Made by a program: the position numbers and the translations under genes. Shown piece by piece: positions 25,180-36,559 of a DNA stretch of 64,000 nucleotides. Within the stretch, counting starts at the first letter, position 1; each line of letters opens with the position of its first letter. The notes under the pieces are model-generated. The model was not told the DNA's origin and searched no databases. It saw only the letters and a program-made list of their open reading frames with translations. Source of the stretch: Sitta carolinensis (Eukaryota; Chordata; Aves; Passeriformes; Sittidae); NCBI GenBank assembly GCA_032173965.1, contig CM063311.1, positions 310,001-374,000 of the forward strand, in the 5' to 3' direction.

Positions 25180-25456
25180 TCCCCACGCTTCCCCTTGCTT
25201 GCCCGCCTTCCTCCCGGCCCTTCTGTCCCGCCCTTTCCCTCCGGACCGCCCTGTCCTTGGCCCCGCCCCTTTCCCTCACGCTTCCCGCCCTGTCCTTGGC
25301 CCGCCCCTTTCCCTCCGGCCCGCCCTGTCCTTGGCCCCGCCCCTTTCCCCTCCCGGGCCGCCCTGTCCTTGACCCGCCCTTTCCCTCCCGGTCCGCCCTG
25401 TCCTTGCCCCGCCCCTTTCCCCTCACGCTTCCCGCCCTTTCCTTTCCCCTCCCGCC
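25180..25456 (+). repeat. GC-box array upstream of ZF4, indel-rich
   Basis: About seven monomers, most missing one or two C or G from homopolymer runs compared with the ZF2 array. Confidence 0.7.
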
Positions 25457-26090
25457 TCGGGCTCGCAGCGGGGCAGGAGCAGCAGGGAGGGAGGCAGAGG
25501 CCGAGCGGCAGCGGGAAGCAGCAGCACAAGAGCACAGCGCCAAGCGCGCGGCTCCAGCGCCGCCTGCACTCGCAGCGCCCCCGGGCCCCTGGCCCGCATC
25601 CCGCAGGTGGCCGGGGAGGGGCAGCTCGGCCCCAAGAGCCCGGCGGGTGGCTGGGTTTGGGGTTTTTTGGGGGGGATGTTCGGAGCTCGCGGGGCTCCAA
25701 AGGCGAGGCGCAGGTGGCCTTTGGGGGGACATGGGGGGTGTCCGGGAGGTGTTTTTTGTGGGGTGGCGGTGCCGGTGTGGGCAGAGCCCCGTCGGGGGCG
25801 GGTGGCTGCGGGTCCCGGCGCGGTGGGGGTTGGGCTGCCCGGGCCGGGCCCTCCGAGCTCGGGCGGGGCCGCGTGGGGAGCGCGCGGGAGCGGCGGGGGC
25901 GGGGGGACCCCGGGATTGGGGAGCGCCGGGAGAGCCGCGGCTTCCCCGAGCGGGACCGCGGAGAGAGGAGAGCCCAGAGCCCCAGAGCGGGCAGCCCGAG
26001 AGGGTCCCTGAGGCAGGGGGTGCTGGGGGCTGGAGGGGCCGCATGGCCGGGAAATGGGTTGGGGGGTGGCGGTGGTGGAAATGGCTGCTC
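25457..26090 (+). promoter_or_regulatory. CpG-island promoter and candidate first exon of ZF4
   Basis: Candidate donor at 25607. Close to the ZF2 copy, with a few homopolymer length changes. Confidence 0.5.
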
Positions 26091-26501
26091 CCAGTATGAG
26101 CCCAGGGACTGGCAGGGGGATTCCAGTCGCTCCCAGTAGGAGCCCAGGGACTGGCAGGGGATTCCAGTCGCTCCCAGTATGAGCCCAGGGACTTGCAGGG
26201 GGATTCCAGTCGCTCCCAGTATGAGCCCAGGGACTGGCAGGGGGATTCCAGTCGCTCCCAGTATGAGCCCAGGGCTTGCAGGGTCATTCCAGTCGCTCCC
26301 AGTATGAGCCCAGGGTACTTGCAGGGTCATTCCAGTCGCTCCCATATGAGCCCAGGTCTTGCAGGTATTCCAGTCGCTCCAGTATGAGCCCAGGGACTTG
26401 CAGGGGGATTCCAGTCGCTCCCAGTATGATCCTAGGGATTGCAGGGGATCCATCGCTCCTATGACCAGTCTTGCAGTCATCCAGTCCTCAGTATGAGCCC
26501 A
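26091..26501. repeat. 42-bp minisatellite, distal block, ZF4, indel-rich
   Basis: About ten monomers that match the ZF2 block in order, including the GATCCTAGGGATT variant near 26427, but with many one-base losses from about 26270 on. Confidence 0.85.
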
Positions 26502-27224
26502 TGTGGGATCTGGCAGGCCCACCGCGGCACGCCGTGGAGGGAGGCCCCTGAGATGGGGAAGCGGGCCTCCTGAAGAGATAAGGAGCATTACACAATAACA
26601 AAGGCCAGACCCCCTAGATAAGGAGAACACTTTTTGTTTACGGAGACCCACAATTCTTTGAGGGATTTTATGTAGATCTGTTGTAACCCATCGGTTTGTA
26701 CCCCCCCACACCCACCTTGTACCCTTATAAAAACCTCTGTACTTTTCCCCAGACTTTGGGGATTTCTCTCACTGGCTCCCCTCCGCTGGGTGCTTTGCAA
26801 TAAATTTACCCCCTGTGGAATGGCCACATGAGTCCCTCATCTCTCTCTCCCCGTGCCGGCTGAGAAGGGGTTGCCTTGCAAGATCATGAGCTGAACTCAC
26901 TGAGCTGAACTCACGAGCTATCACTGAGCTGAACTCACTGAGCTGAATCACTGAGCTGAACTCACTAGACTGACTCTGATGAACTCACTGACTGAATTCA
27001 CTGGCTGAACTATGAGCTGACCACTGAGCTGAACTCACTGAGCTGATACTGAGCTGATCACTGTAGGCCGCCGTGGCTACTACCCTGCTAAGGCACCCCT
27101 AGGCTAGCCGAGGGAAAGCCGCTGGCTCCCTGAAGGCATTCTCTGAGGAGAGTACCTCTCTGGGGTAGACCCGGCTATCCTGGCCTGAGACCTCTCAGGC
27201 CCCTTCCCGGCGGAGCCGACGTTA
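26502..27224 (+). mobile_element. Solo LTR, family B, ZF4 unit
   Basis: Collinear with the ZF2 copy. The 14-bp array (about 26881-27063) is badly eroded by single-base losses. AGCCCA flanks remain. Confidence 0.7.
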
Positions 27225-27460
27225 AGCCCAGGGTCTTACAGGGGGATTCCAGTCGCTACCAGTATGAGCCCAGGGACTTGTAGGGGTCATTCCAGTCGCT
27301 CCCAATATGAGCCCAGGGACTTGCAGGGTCATTCCAGTTGCTCCCAGTATGAGCCCAGGGACTTGCAGGGGGATTCCTGTGCTCCCAGTATGAGCCCAGG
27401 GACTTGCAAGGGTATTCCAGTCGCTCCCAGTAGGAGCCCAGTCACTCCCAGCATCCCTAA
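27225..27460. repeat. 42-bp minisatellite, proximal block, ZF4
   Basis: About five monomers, matching 11041-11262 apart from small indels. Confidence 0.9.
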
Positions 27461-27703
27461 ATGGGAGAGGGAAAGGGGGGAGCTTTTCGTGTTCCTGGGA
27501 CTCCCAGCAGCCAGAGGGAGGGGAAAACACAAACCCCAAAAGGGGAGACTCCAGAGACGGGGAACACCTGGGAGGCATTTCCAGGGCTCGATGTTGGTGT
27601 TTGGGAGGTTTTATGGACCCCAGATGGCGGGGACTGCTAGAGATGACTTGGGCACAGGGACTTTGACATTCCACATGCTCAGCCCTTGTTTTTCCCAAAC
27701 CAG

Positions 27704-29310
27704 GATTGCCATTCCCAAAGCTCGTCCAGCTGGAGGAGGAGGCTGTGAGGAAGAGGAAGATGCGCCGGGAGCCCCAGGCAGGTGAGGAGGAAGTCAGTGC
27801 CCCTTTCCCCCTCTCTCCTGCTCCATCTGCCAGCCCAGCATGGCCCCGGCTGCAGGACAACCCCGCTGCCGACGCCGTCCTGCCTGGCACGCCCTGGGGG
27901 GATCTCCTTGCCCTGCCCTGTGGCACGGAGGCAAATCCCATCCTCTCCTTGTGCTTCCTGCCCCAGACAGGGAGCTGAGGATGGAGAGCGGGAGGACAAA
28001 TCCCCGCGGCAGAACCTCGATGGCAGAGCCCGTTCTGAGCGGCTCCACGGGCAGGAATCCAGCGGGGAGGAAAAGCGGCAGAGGTCCTGCACGGGAGGGG
28101 CTGCAAATGCGGATGCCAGGGATCTGAGGAGGAAAGAGCCAGCCTGGGCCCTGGGGAGGCGGCCGGAGATGCAGCCAGAGCTCGGGGCTGGACAAGAATC
28201 AAAGCAGGGAGAAGCCCCACAAATGTTCGAGTGTGAAAGAGCTTCACATGGGCGCTCCATCACTTCCGCACCAGGGATCCACACCGGGGAGAGAACACAG
28301 GAATGTGGGGAGTGTGGGAAGAGCTTCAGTAAGAGCTCCAGATGATCCAGCACCAGAGGATCCACCCCGGGGAAAGCCCTACAGATGTGGGGAAAGTGTG
28401 GGGAGAGCTTCACATGGCGTTCCGTCCTGGTTCTGCACCAGGGGATCCACAGCGGGGAGAGGCCGTACGAGTGTGGGGAGTGTGGGAAGAGTTTCAGGCA
28501 GAGCTCCAGACTGATCGTGCACCAGAGGATCCACACTGGGGAGAGGCCGTACGAGTGTGGGGAGTGTGGGAAGAGCTTCAGCCAGAGCTCCAGCCTGATC
28601 CTGCACCAGAGGATCCACACCGGGGAGAGGCCGTACGAGTGTGGGGAGTGTGGGAAGAGCTTCAGCCAGAGCTCCAGCCTGATCGTGCACCAGAGGACCC
28701 ACACCGGGGAGAGGCCGTACGAGTGTGGGGAGTGTGGGAAGAGCTTCAGCCAGAGCTCCAAACTGACCCAGCACCAGAGGATCCACACCGGGGAGAGCCC
28801 TATGAATGTGGGGAGTGTGGGAAGAGGTTCATCAGAATTCTCACTGATCGTGCACCAGAGGATGCACACTGAGGAGAGACCCTACAAGTGTGTGGAGTGT
28901 GGGAAGAGCTTCAGCGTGAGTACCAGGCTGCTCCAGCACCAGCTCACCCACACTGGGGAGAGGCCCTACGAGTGTCCCCAGTGTGGAAGAAGTTTTACAC
29001 CAGCTCCAGTCTCCTCCTCCACAAGCGGATCCACACCAATGAGTGGCCCTTCCCTGCCCCGACTGTGGAAGGGCTTCAATCACAGCTGCCGCCTCATCAT
29101 CCACCGGCGCATCCACACCGGGGAGAGGTCTACGAGTGTGCCCAGTGTGGGAAGAGGTTTCAACCAAAGCCATCTCCTTGTCCATGAGCGGATCCACACA
29201 GATGAGAGGCCCTTCCGCTGCCCGATGCGGGAAGGGCTTCAAGCGAAATGTATCCTGATCTGCCACCAGCGCATCCACAGCAGGGAGAGGCCCCAGAGTG
29301 TCCCCAGTGA
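27704..29310 (+). pseudogene. ZF4: KRAB-less C2H2 zinc-finger gene, multiply frameshifted
   Basis: Exon A (27704-27781, 78 bp) is intact. Exon B (27967-29310) aligns with ZF2 in finger order, about 13 fingers with one of the central QSS fingers missing, but carries one-base losses near 27990, 28095, 28229, 28343, 28796, 28836, 28985, 29068 and 29222 among others. The longest clean stretch (about 28385-28800) holds five to six good fingers. The one-base loss in the GAGAGGTCTACG linker (about 29129) is shared with ZF2 and is probably genuine. The remaining losses continue through non-coding neighbours at the same density, so I suspect consensus error rather than decay. If corrected it would be a near twin of ZF2. 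Confidence 0.7.
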
Positions 29311-29662
29311 GGGAAGAGATTCTCACCCAGCTCTTCTTCACCCAGCACCAGCGGAGGCACCGGTAAGGGAAGCCCTGCGAGTGCCCCGAGTGCGGGCAGA
29401 GCTTCGTGCGCTGCCCCAACTCCATCCCCCTGGAGCACCCACAGCGGACAGAGCCCTGGTGTCCCACATTCCCGTGATCCACATTGGGAACACACCTGGC
29501 CGGGGCTCTCTGATGTCCAGCAGGCGTTCGAGTCCCCTCCCTGACCCGATGGACGGCGATCGCAGAGTCGCCGTTCCCCCTCGCTGTTCGTGCCCTCCTG
29601 TTTGATCTTTGCATGAACCCACCCTCCGGGCTCATGGGAACGCCGTGGGATTGGATGTCATC
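29311..29662 (+). other. ZF4 tail up to the inversion junction
   Basis: Fossil fingers to about 29430, then the same unique tail as 13405-13590. Both tails contain GGATGTCATC; in ZF2 it continues ACTCAGGG (from 13583), while here an inverted LTR follows at 29663. No gene is recognised. Confidence 0.7.
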
Positions 29663-29947
29663 TGTCGCCTCAGCGAGGCGTGTGAGCTGGTTGGGGAACA
29701 GCACGCAGCCACGTCAGACTGCTCGGAACCAAATGCTCACAAGCATCAATGGATGGATGGCAAAATGGCAGTTTATTCAGGGTTACACAGCGTTAGATGT
29801 GTTGCAGTTCTTGTCATCATATCCGTCCGCTTACGTAATAAGCTTCATACTCTTGGCTAACTTACTATGACTGTTGGTTATGTGGGGGGTGACCCTCTCC
29901 TCCCGTACAGCGTGATATCTTCCGCTCACCGGACCCTATCTTCCACA
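29663..29947 (-). mobile_element. ERV LTR, family A, 3' LTR of the central provirus
   Basis: 285 bp, plus-strand ends TGTCGCC...TTCCACA, so it reads leftward. It is the only family-A LTR not followed by the primer-binding site and gag. With the LTR at 36560-36846 it brackets the central ERV region. Slightly diverged from that LTR (for example GGACCCTATC against GCACCCTATC). Confidence 0.75.
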
Positions 29948-30132
29948 TTTCCCCCTCCCCTATGATTAATTATATCGACTAATATACATATAAACCTTAA
30001 CTCTTAATTAATAATATTTCCGAAATTGGTCTAAATCTAAATAGATGAAGTATAAAGGTTATAAAAATGGAAAAGTTAGTAAAATTAGTAAAAAACAAGG
30101 TACCATGTTAGTAATAAGTGTGCTTTTAGGGC
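29948..30132. other. AT-rich spacer inside the central ERV region
   Basis: AT-rich, with TAATTAATAATA and TATAAAAATGG. It may be the last internal piece of the provirus before its 3' LTR; no coding content is seen. Confidence 0.4.
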
Positions 30133-31935
30133 TGTGGTGGTTTGAAAAGGAAGTGAGTTTTTTTGGGAGTCGGTGGTCAAACCAATGAGTGCTCAGGTTT
30201 GAATACTGGTACTTAGTGTGGCCGCTGAGGACAAGGATCCTCCTCTGAGAACACAGGGGGTTAAAAGCAGAGCGCTCCCAGGAGAACGCTCTCTTGGTTC
30301 TGCTCTGCTCTGTGAGGGAGTTCAAACCTCCCCTACCCAGCTGCAGGCTGGGCGAGGTAGGCCGGAGCCTTGGGCAGAGAGGGGGAGAGAGAGAAAGCTC
30401 CTGCAGGATGGAAGGGTGGAGAGAGTACAAGAACCTTGAGAAGGATCAAGTCGCCGCCCTTTCCCGCCCCACCAGAGACAGAAAGACTGTGCCTGTGCCA
30501 CCTTGAAATTTGATATCGGCAGCCGGGCAGCACGGCGGCCAAAGGAGTGATGTAGTCTGAGGCTCCTGGGTCTGAAGTTTCTGAGTTTTCTGAACTCAGT
30601 TTCTTCCTGGGGTTTTGGTTCAGGAAGACCTTGTGTTCTCACAGGCTTGGCATAAACATCCCAAGTGTTATTGTAAGAAGAGTGATGTTTTGGATTCCTC
30701 TCTGTGGGATGGACTTCTCTCTGTCTTTCAGTTTTGGGTCAATGAGAAGAAGAGTTCTGCCACTCTTCTGACCAGTGAGAGTGGCCTGTTCTAAAAGGTG
30801 TATGAGGAGGGCAATTGTTTTAATAAAGTGGAGTCAGACACAGTTTTTATAACGAGGTCTCATGTCGTCTGTTCATCGCCCACAGCAACAGGAGAGAGAG
30901 AAAGCTCCTGCAGGATGGAAGGGTGGAGAGAGTACAAGAACCTTGAGAAGGATCAGGCAGTCCCCCTTCCCCCCCCGGAGAGAGAAAGACTGTGCCTGTG
31001 CCACCTTGAAATTTGATATCGGCAGCCGGGCAGCACGGCGGCCAAAGGAGTAAGGAGGGGGAGGCGCGAGAGGTGCCCGGCAACTTTCCGTGGGAGTTCT
31101 GGGTAGGCACAGCCCAAGGTTTTTAACCCTTTTCATAAATGATTGAAACTTTATAAATGCTAATCCTCCTGAATCTGAAGAAAGAAGACAGAAGTGAAAT
31201 AGAGAGCACCGAGCAAAGGTGATGAAAGTTCGTACAAGTGGAAGATTGTCAAAAGATGCTGAGAAGAATCCTAGGTGGGAGGAGATGATGGAGTGGCCTT
31301 TGGCTGGACTTTTCTTGTATAGCCATGGACGGACCCATTTCTTTTCTGTGACGCAGAGACTGCATCTGGGGAGAGGCATTGGCTTGGATCCAAGAGTGGA
31401 CAGTGGAAGAGTGGTGTAAACAGAGATGGAGAGGAGGAGGATCTCTGTTCTCAAGGCCCCTCAGCCCCAGAGAGTGAAACTGGGGGGACTGGTATCCCAA
31501 GATTTGAGAGGCTGTTGTTTTTTTGGAACTGACCAAAGCATCTTTAAAAAGAGAAACCCTAGAAAGAGTTCTGGTCCATGCACAGTAGTGAGAGCACTAA
31601 GCATAGAAAAAAGGTCACGAGATGGTGCAAGAAGGACTCCTATCTCTCCTTAACGAACTCAGTGCTGATTATCAAAAGGGTGGTAATAGACTAAAGATTG
31701 ATTATTTGAAAATTGGTAATGACTGAAAATTTTTAGTTTTGTTTCACTGGGTTGAAAACTTGGGTGGAGGGAAGAGAAGTATTTTTAAAGTTTTCATCCC
31801 CTTCTGTGTGTGTCTCTTTTACATATTGTAAGTGAAGAAAGTTCTTCTTTACTTTATTCCTAAATTAGAAACTGTTTTGCTCTGTTTTTAGTCACATCCC
31901 ACAGCAAGTACCAAAGACAGTGTATCTTCATGGGT
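30133..31935 (+). mobile_element. Nested LTR-type element, family C, plus orientation
   Basis: Begins TGTGGTGGTTTGAAAAGG. A 150-bp segment (GAGAGAGAAAGCTCCTGC to GCGGCCAAAGGAG) occurs twice, at about 30386-30549 and 30892-31050, around a 340-bp piece that the minus copies lack and that contains AATAAA near 30820. The 3' end lacks the last few dozen bases and abuts an inverted copy at 31936. No gene-sized frame is convincing. Confidence 0.55.
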
Positions 31936-32073
31936 GTCAGGGTTTGATGCTGGCACAAAGCCAGTGCCCCCATGAAGATATACTGTCCCTGGTACTTGCT
32001 GTGAGATGTGACCAAAAAACAGAGCAAAACAGTTTCTAATTTAGAAAACAAAAGGAAAGAAGAACTTTATTAC
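31936..32073 (-). mobile_element. Family C LTR end fragment, minus orientation
   Basis: Plus-strand TGTCAGGGTTTGATGCTGGC... to TTTATTACT, that is, the last 138 bp of a minus-oriented LTR including its polyadenylation signal. With 31830-31935 it makes a near-perfect palindrome of about 100 bp per arm. Confidence 0.65.
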
Positions 32074-33430
32074 TGTCATAGGTTTGACGTTGGCACAAGG
32101 CCAGTGCCCCTATGAGGATATACTGTCCCTGGTACTTGCTGTGAGATGTGACCAAAAAACAGAGCAAAACAGTTTCTAATTTAGAAAGCAAAAGAAAAAG
32201 AACTTTATTACTTATAATATGCAAAGAAGACACATACAGAAGAACATGAAAGCTTTAAAAAAACACTCTTCCTCCCCCCCACCACCAGTTCTCAACACAA
32301 CAAAACAAACTGAAAATTCCCCATCACGTTACCACCTTTTAGATGATTAATCCTTAGTCTATTACCACCCTTTCGATAATCAGTACTCAGTCCATCAAGG
32401 AGAGATAGGAGTCTTCCTTGCACCACATCGTGTCCTCTTCTTCCATGTCCAGTGCTCTCACCACTGTGCATGGACCAGAGCTGTTTCTAGGGTTTTTCTT
32501 TTTGAAGATGCTTTGGTTAGTTCTAAGAAACGACAGCTTCTCAAATTTTGGGACACTAGTCCCCCCCAATATTACCCCCTGGGGCCGAGGGGCCTTGAGA
32601 ACAGAGCTCTTCCTCTCATCTCTGTTCACACTACTGTCCACTCTTGGCTCTAAGCCAATGCCTCTCCCCAGATACAGTTTCTGTGTTACAGAAAAGAAAT
32701 GAGTCCATTCAGGCTATGCAAAAAAGTCCAGCCAAAGCCACTCCATCATCTCCTCCCACCTAGGATTCTTTTCAGCATTCTCTGACAATCTTCCACTTGC
32801 ACAAACTTTCATCATCTTTGCTTAGTTCTCTCTATCTTTCTTCTTCAAATTCAGGAGGATTAGCATTTATAAAATTTCCATCATTTACGAAAAGGGTTAA
32901 AATCTTGGGCTTTGTTTCCCCAGAACTCTCACAGTATGTTTGCTGTTGGGCACTCTTCTCGCGCCACCCCCCCCCATACTCCTTCGGCCGTGCTGCTCAG
33001 CTGTTGATATCAAATTTCAAGGTGACGGAGATCACAGACACGGTTTCTCAGTTTCTCTCTCCGGGGAAAAGGGGGGGGGGGGGGGGAAGGGAAAAGAAGG
33101 CTGCTTGATGCCTCTCAAGGTTCTTGTACTCTCTCCACCCTTCCATCCTGCAGGATTTTTCCTCTCCCCCTCTGTGCCCGAGGTTCCGGCCCTACCTCAC
33201 CCAGGCCGCATGGCTTCCCCTCCCCGCCCAGCCAGCCGCTGGGCAGGGGAGATCCCTCCGTCCCCAGGACCGGAACCAAGAGAGAGCTTTCCGGGGAGCC
33301 CTCTGCTTTGAACCCCTTGTGTTCTCAGAGGCGGATCCTTGTCCTCAGTGGCCACACCAGGTGCCAGTCTTGAAACCTGAGCACTCATTGGTTTGACCAC
33401 TGAAGTTCAAAAAACTCATTTTTTTCAAAG
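32074..33430 (-). mobile_element. Family C LTR, minus orientation, copy 1
   Basis: Ends (minus) in ...CTATGACA with AATAAA near 32206-32211, about 130 bases inside the end, as expected for an LTR. Its first bases are missing and fused to the next copy near 33430. A long G run at about 33069-33086 interrupts it. Open frames of 80-120 codons occur on both strands but show no conserved domain. Confidence 0.6.
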
Positions 33431-34597
33431 TACGACAATTATTTATAATATGTAAAGAAGACACATACAGAAGAAGATGAAAACTTTAAAAAACACTCTT
33501 TCTCCTCCCCCCACCCTAGTTCTTAACACAATAAAACAAACTAAAAATTCCCAATTAAGTTACCACCTTTCAGATAATTAATTTTCAGTCCATTACCACC
33601 TTTTTGATAATTAGTACTCAGTTCATCAAGGAGAGATAGGAGTCCTTCTTGCACCATCTCGTGACTTCTTCTTCCATGTCCAGTGCTCTCACTACTGTGC
33701 ATGGACCAGAACTGTTTCTAGGGTTTCTCTTTTTAAAGATGCTTTGGTCAGTTCCAAAAACCAACAGCTTCTCAAATTCTGGGACACCAGTCCCCCCCAC
33801 ATTCCACACCCTGGGGCCGAGGGGCCTTGAGAACAGAGCTCTTTCTCTCATCTCTGCCCACACCACTTTCCACCGTCCACTCCTGGCTCCAAGCCAATGC
33901 CCTCTCCCCAGATGCAGTTTCTATGTCACAAAAAAAAAAAAGTCTGTCCATGGCCTTACAAGAAAAGTCCAGCCAAAGGCAACTCCATCATCTCCTCCCA
34001 CCTAGGATTCTTTTCAGTATTCTTTGACAATCTTTCACTTGCAGGAACTTTTATCATCTCTGCTTAGTTTTCTTTATCTTCCTTCTTCGGTTTCAGGAGG
34101 ATTAGCATTTATAAAGTTTCCATCATCTACAAAAAAGGGTTCAAACCTTGGACTGTGCCTGTCCAAATTCCCACAGCAAGTTCTTAGTACTTTTCGCGCC
34201 TCATTCTCTTCACTCTTTCAGCCGTGCTGCCCGGTTGCCAATATTAAATTTCAAGGTGGCACAAACACAGTCTCTCTCTCTCTCTCTCTCTGGAGGGGGT
34301 AAGGAGGCTGCCTGATACCTCTCAAGGTTCTTGTATTCTCTCCACCCTTCCATCATGCAGGATCTTCCCCTGCCCCGCCCAGCCCGCAGCTGGGCAGGGG
34401 AGATCTGCCCGTCCTCAGGGACCAGAAACAAGAGATCGTTTTCCTGGGAGCCCTCTGCTTTTAACCCCTTGTGTTCTCAGAGGCGGATCCTTGTCCTCAG
34501 TGGCCACACCAGGTGCTAATCTTTAAACCTGAGCACTCATTGGTTTGACTACTGAATTCCAAAAAACCCCCTCATTTCCTTTTCAAACCACCACATG
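33431..34597 (-). mobile_element. Family C LTR, minus orientation, copy 2
   Basis: Begins (minus) TGTGGTGGTTTG at 34597 and lacks the polyadenylation/U5 end, joining copy 1 near 33430 at a TTTGAAAA-like sequence. Probably a recombination joint. Confidence 0.6.
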
Positions 34598-34636
34598 GGG
34601 GCACTGGCCTTGTGCCAGCATCAAACCATAACAAGG
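34598..34636 (+). mobile_element. 39-bp family C LTR end at the env junction
   Basis: GGGGGCACTGGCCTTGTG... to CAAACCATAACA matches the family C terminus. Envelope sequence begins on its right. Confidence 0.5.
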
Positions 34637-35789
34637 GCATTTGTTGGGCTCGAACATAAAGAATGTTAATTGTCTCTAGATGTTTTCTAACAAACAGCAC
34701 CAATTTGTTTAGAACGCAAGGGCCTAAAATTCGTGTTAGAAGCAGCATAGTAAGGGGGCTGATCAAAGAGGAAACAAGGGTGGTGAACCATGATTCCTGC
34801 CATCCTTGCTGGGCCTCCCTCTCTCTTTTTCTTTGGGCTAGTCTTTCCCTTAGCTCAGCCATCGAGTCTTGCACGACTCCCGTATGGTCTGCATAAAAAC
34901 AACATTCTTCTTTCAAGGCGGCACACAGGCCTCCTTGTTGCATGAACAAAACATCCAGGCCTCACCTGTTCTGCAAAACAACTTCTGAAAGTGAGGGAAC
35001 AGACTTTTCTAAAAAGGAGATGGATTTTTCAATTCTCTGCAGATCTTCATCGATGGTCATTTGCATTGAGAGAGTCCCTGGCGTTGGGTGATGCGAGCTG
35101 ACACACCTGTGGTGGCACCGGTGGCACCTAGACCGAGGAGCATGGCTAAGGTTATACCTGTTATTATTTCTCTTTTGTGGAGCCAGGTGGGTTCCTCCAG
35201 GAAGTGGCACATTTCTTCTTCCTGGTGATACAGGACCTTGGGAACAATCAGAACTTGAACACAAAAGTCAGCGGAGGCATTGAATTTGCTGAGGAGGACA
35301 CATGGGCTTATTCCAGCCTGTCGACAGACCCACATTCCCGATTCCACTGGAATCACACACTTACTCTTTTTATTTGGCTCAAGACATTCAGCACAAACAT
35401 CACCCCCTTGTTTTGCTAAAGTTGTATTACCAAAACATTTGCCTTGACCTGTGATTTGGCTGAGAGTAATACCTCTCTGGGGGGTGTCCTGTCTGCACTG
35501 ATGTGGAATTTTAACTGCTGAATAATTAAAAGACACATCAAATGCAATATGTTCATAAAAAGGGGGGGTTTGCAACCAACATGACATAGTGAGGTTCGGG
35601 ATTGTTTGATTCAGTGACAAAAAGGCAGCGTTTAATACACTAAGGAAAAAATCATGAGGAGCTGGCAAAGCTGAAAGATCAGATGGGGATGAGGTAGAGC
35701 TTTGAAGGGGAGGGGCACCTGGATGTGGGGGAGGGTGATCAAGGTGACAAACTCCCCATGTGATGGGTGATGGGGCCCAGTCAGCACAT
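34637..35789 (-). pseudogene. ERV envelope gene, broken, minus strand
   Basis: Reading leftward: a surface-unit part with several Cys and N-glycosylation sites (NQT, NLT, NTT, NAS), a basic KRE site before a hydrophobic glycine/alanine-rich fusion-peptide-like stretch (about 35150), a heptad-rich region, a C-x6-CC motif (about 34915-34930) and a hydrophobic membrane segment (about 34700-34780). This is the layout of a class I fusion protein of gammaretrovirus type. Breaks: a frameshift near 35075, an in-frame TGA at 34962-34964 just before the C-x6-CC, and replacement of the extreme 3' end by LTR sequence at 34636. The N-terminal part of the surface unit is missing, joined to gag at about 35790. 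Not expected to make a working envelope. Confidence 0.75.
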
Positions 35790-36443
35790 TCTTTACTCTT
35801 CCCCTCCTCCCAACTTTCCTTACCTTCACTTTTATCTCTAACATTCCTGGACTCCGCATTCCGTACACCAGGGTTATCTACACCCCGCCCTTCGTCCTGC
35901 TGCCCAGCGCCATTTTGGGGGGCAGAAGGCGGAGGTCTTTCCCAGGGTTTTTCGGGCTCTGACCCGTCCGTGGCACGCTTGGGCTCATCTTGTGAGGATT
36001 TCTGTTGTTCCACGGACGAGTTACAGTCAGGGGAACAACCGGGGACGGGGCTGGCTTGTCGCGGGGGTGAGGGGGAACGCCCCTGCTCTCGGGAGTTGTT
36101 GAACTCAGCGATGTCGCAGCTGTCCGCGGTTTGTGTGGCTGCCCGATTCCCAGCTTTGGCACAGCAAGCACACATTGCTGAGCGCCTCTCCAGGTCTCTT
36201 GCTCTTGCACAGCTTTTTGCAGAGCCTGTTTGACTCTCCGCCACGATTTAAGGTTTTTCCCACTCCCGGACGACATAGCAGCTGAAGCATTGGTGCCTTT
36301 CCCCCATATTTCTGGGTGCACAATCTCCACCGGACGGTCAATGACACCAATTGGTAAAAGCCGCGTAACGGCAGAAGGAAAATCTTTAGGCTTCCAATCA
36401 ATTGACTATGAAACTGCGATACGACCTTCACGAGGGCTTCCAT
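35790..36443 (-). pseudogene. ERV gag fragment joined in frame to env
   Basis: Same gag segment as in the units (ATG at 36443). Here the matrix-like frame, entered at about 36244, runs without a stop across the joint at about 35790 into env, giving a 395-codon frame to 35057. The rest of gag, protease and polymerase are missing. Primer-binding-site-like sequence lies at 36540-36557. The joint lies in GAAGAGTAAAG, where the other copies read GAAGAGTAGAG. Confidence 0.6.
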
Positions 36444-36559
36444 CCTCCTCGCCGGTCCGGGAGCGTCCTCCCCGCCGGGCTGGTCCAGCCGCTCCGGCCG
36501 CCGTTCACCCGTCCAGGCGATCCCCGTTTCCCGGATGATTCCCGGGATTCAGCACCATT

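Noticed and set aside
27704..29310. ZF4 as a real pseudogene
   Set aside because: Not excluded, but the same indel density in flanking neutral repeats makes consensus error more likely, so I do not use it as evidence of gene death.
30133..34597. 80-190 codon frames in the family C elements as host genes
   Set aside because: They do not keep frame between copies, show no domain and lie within LTR-like sequence.
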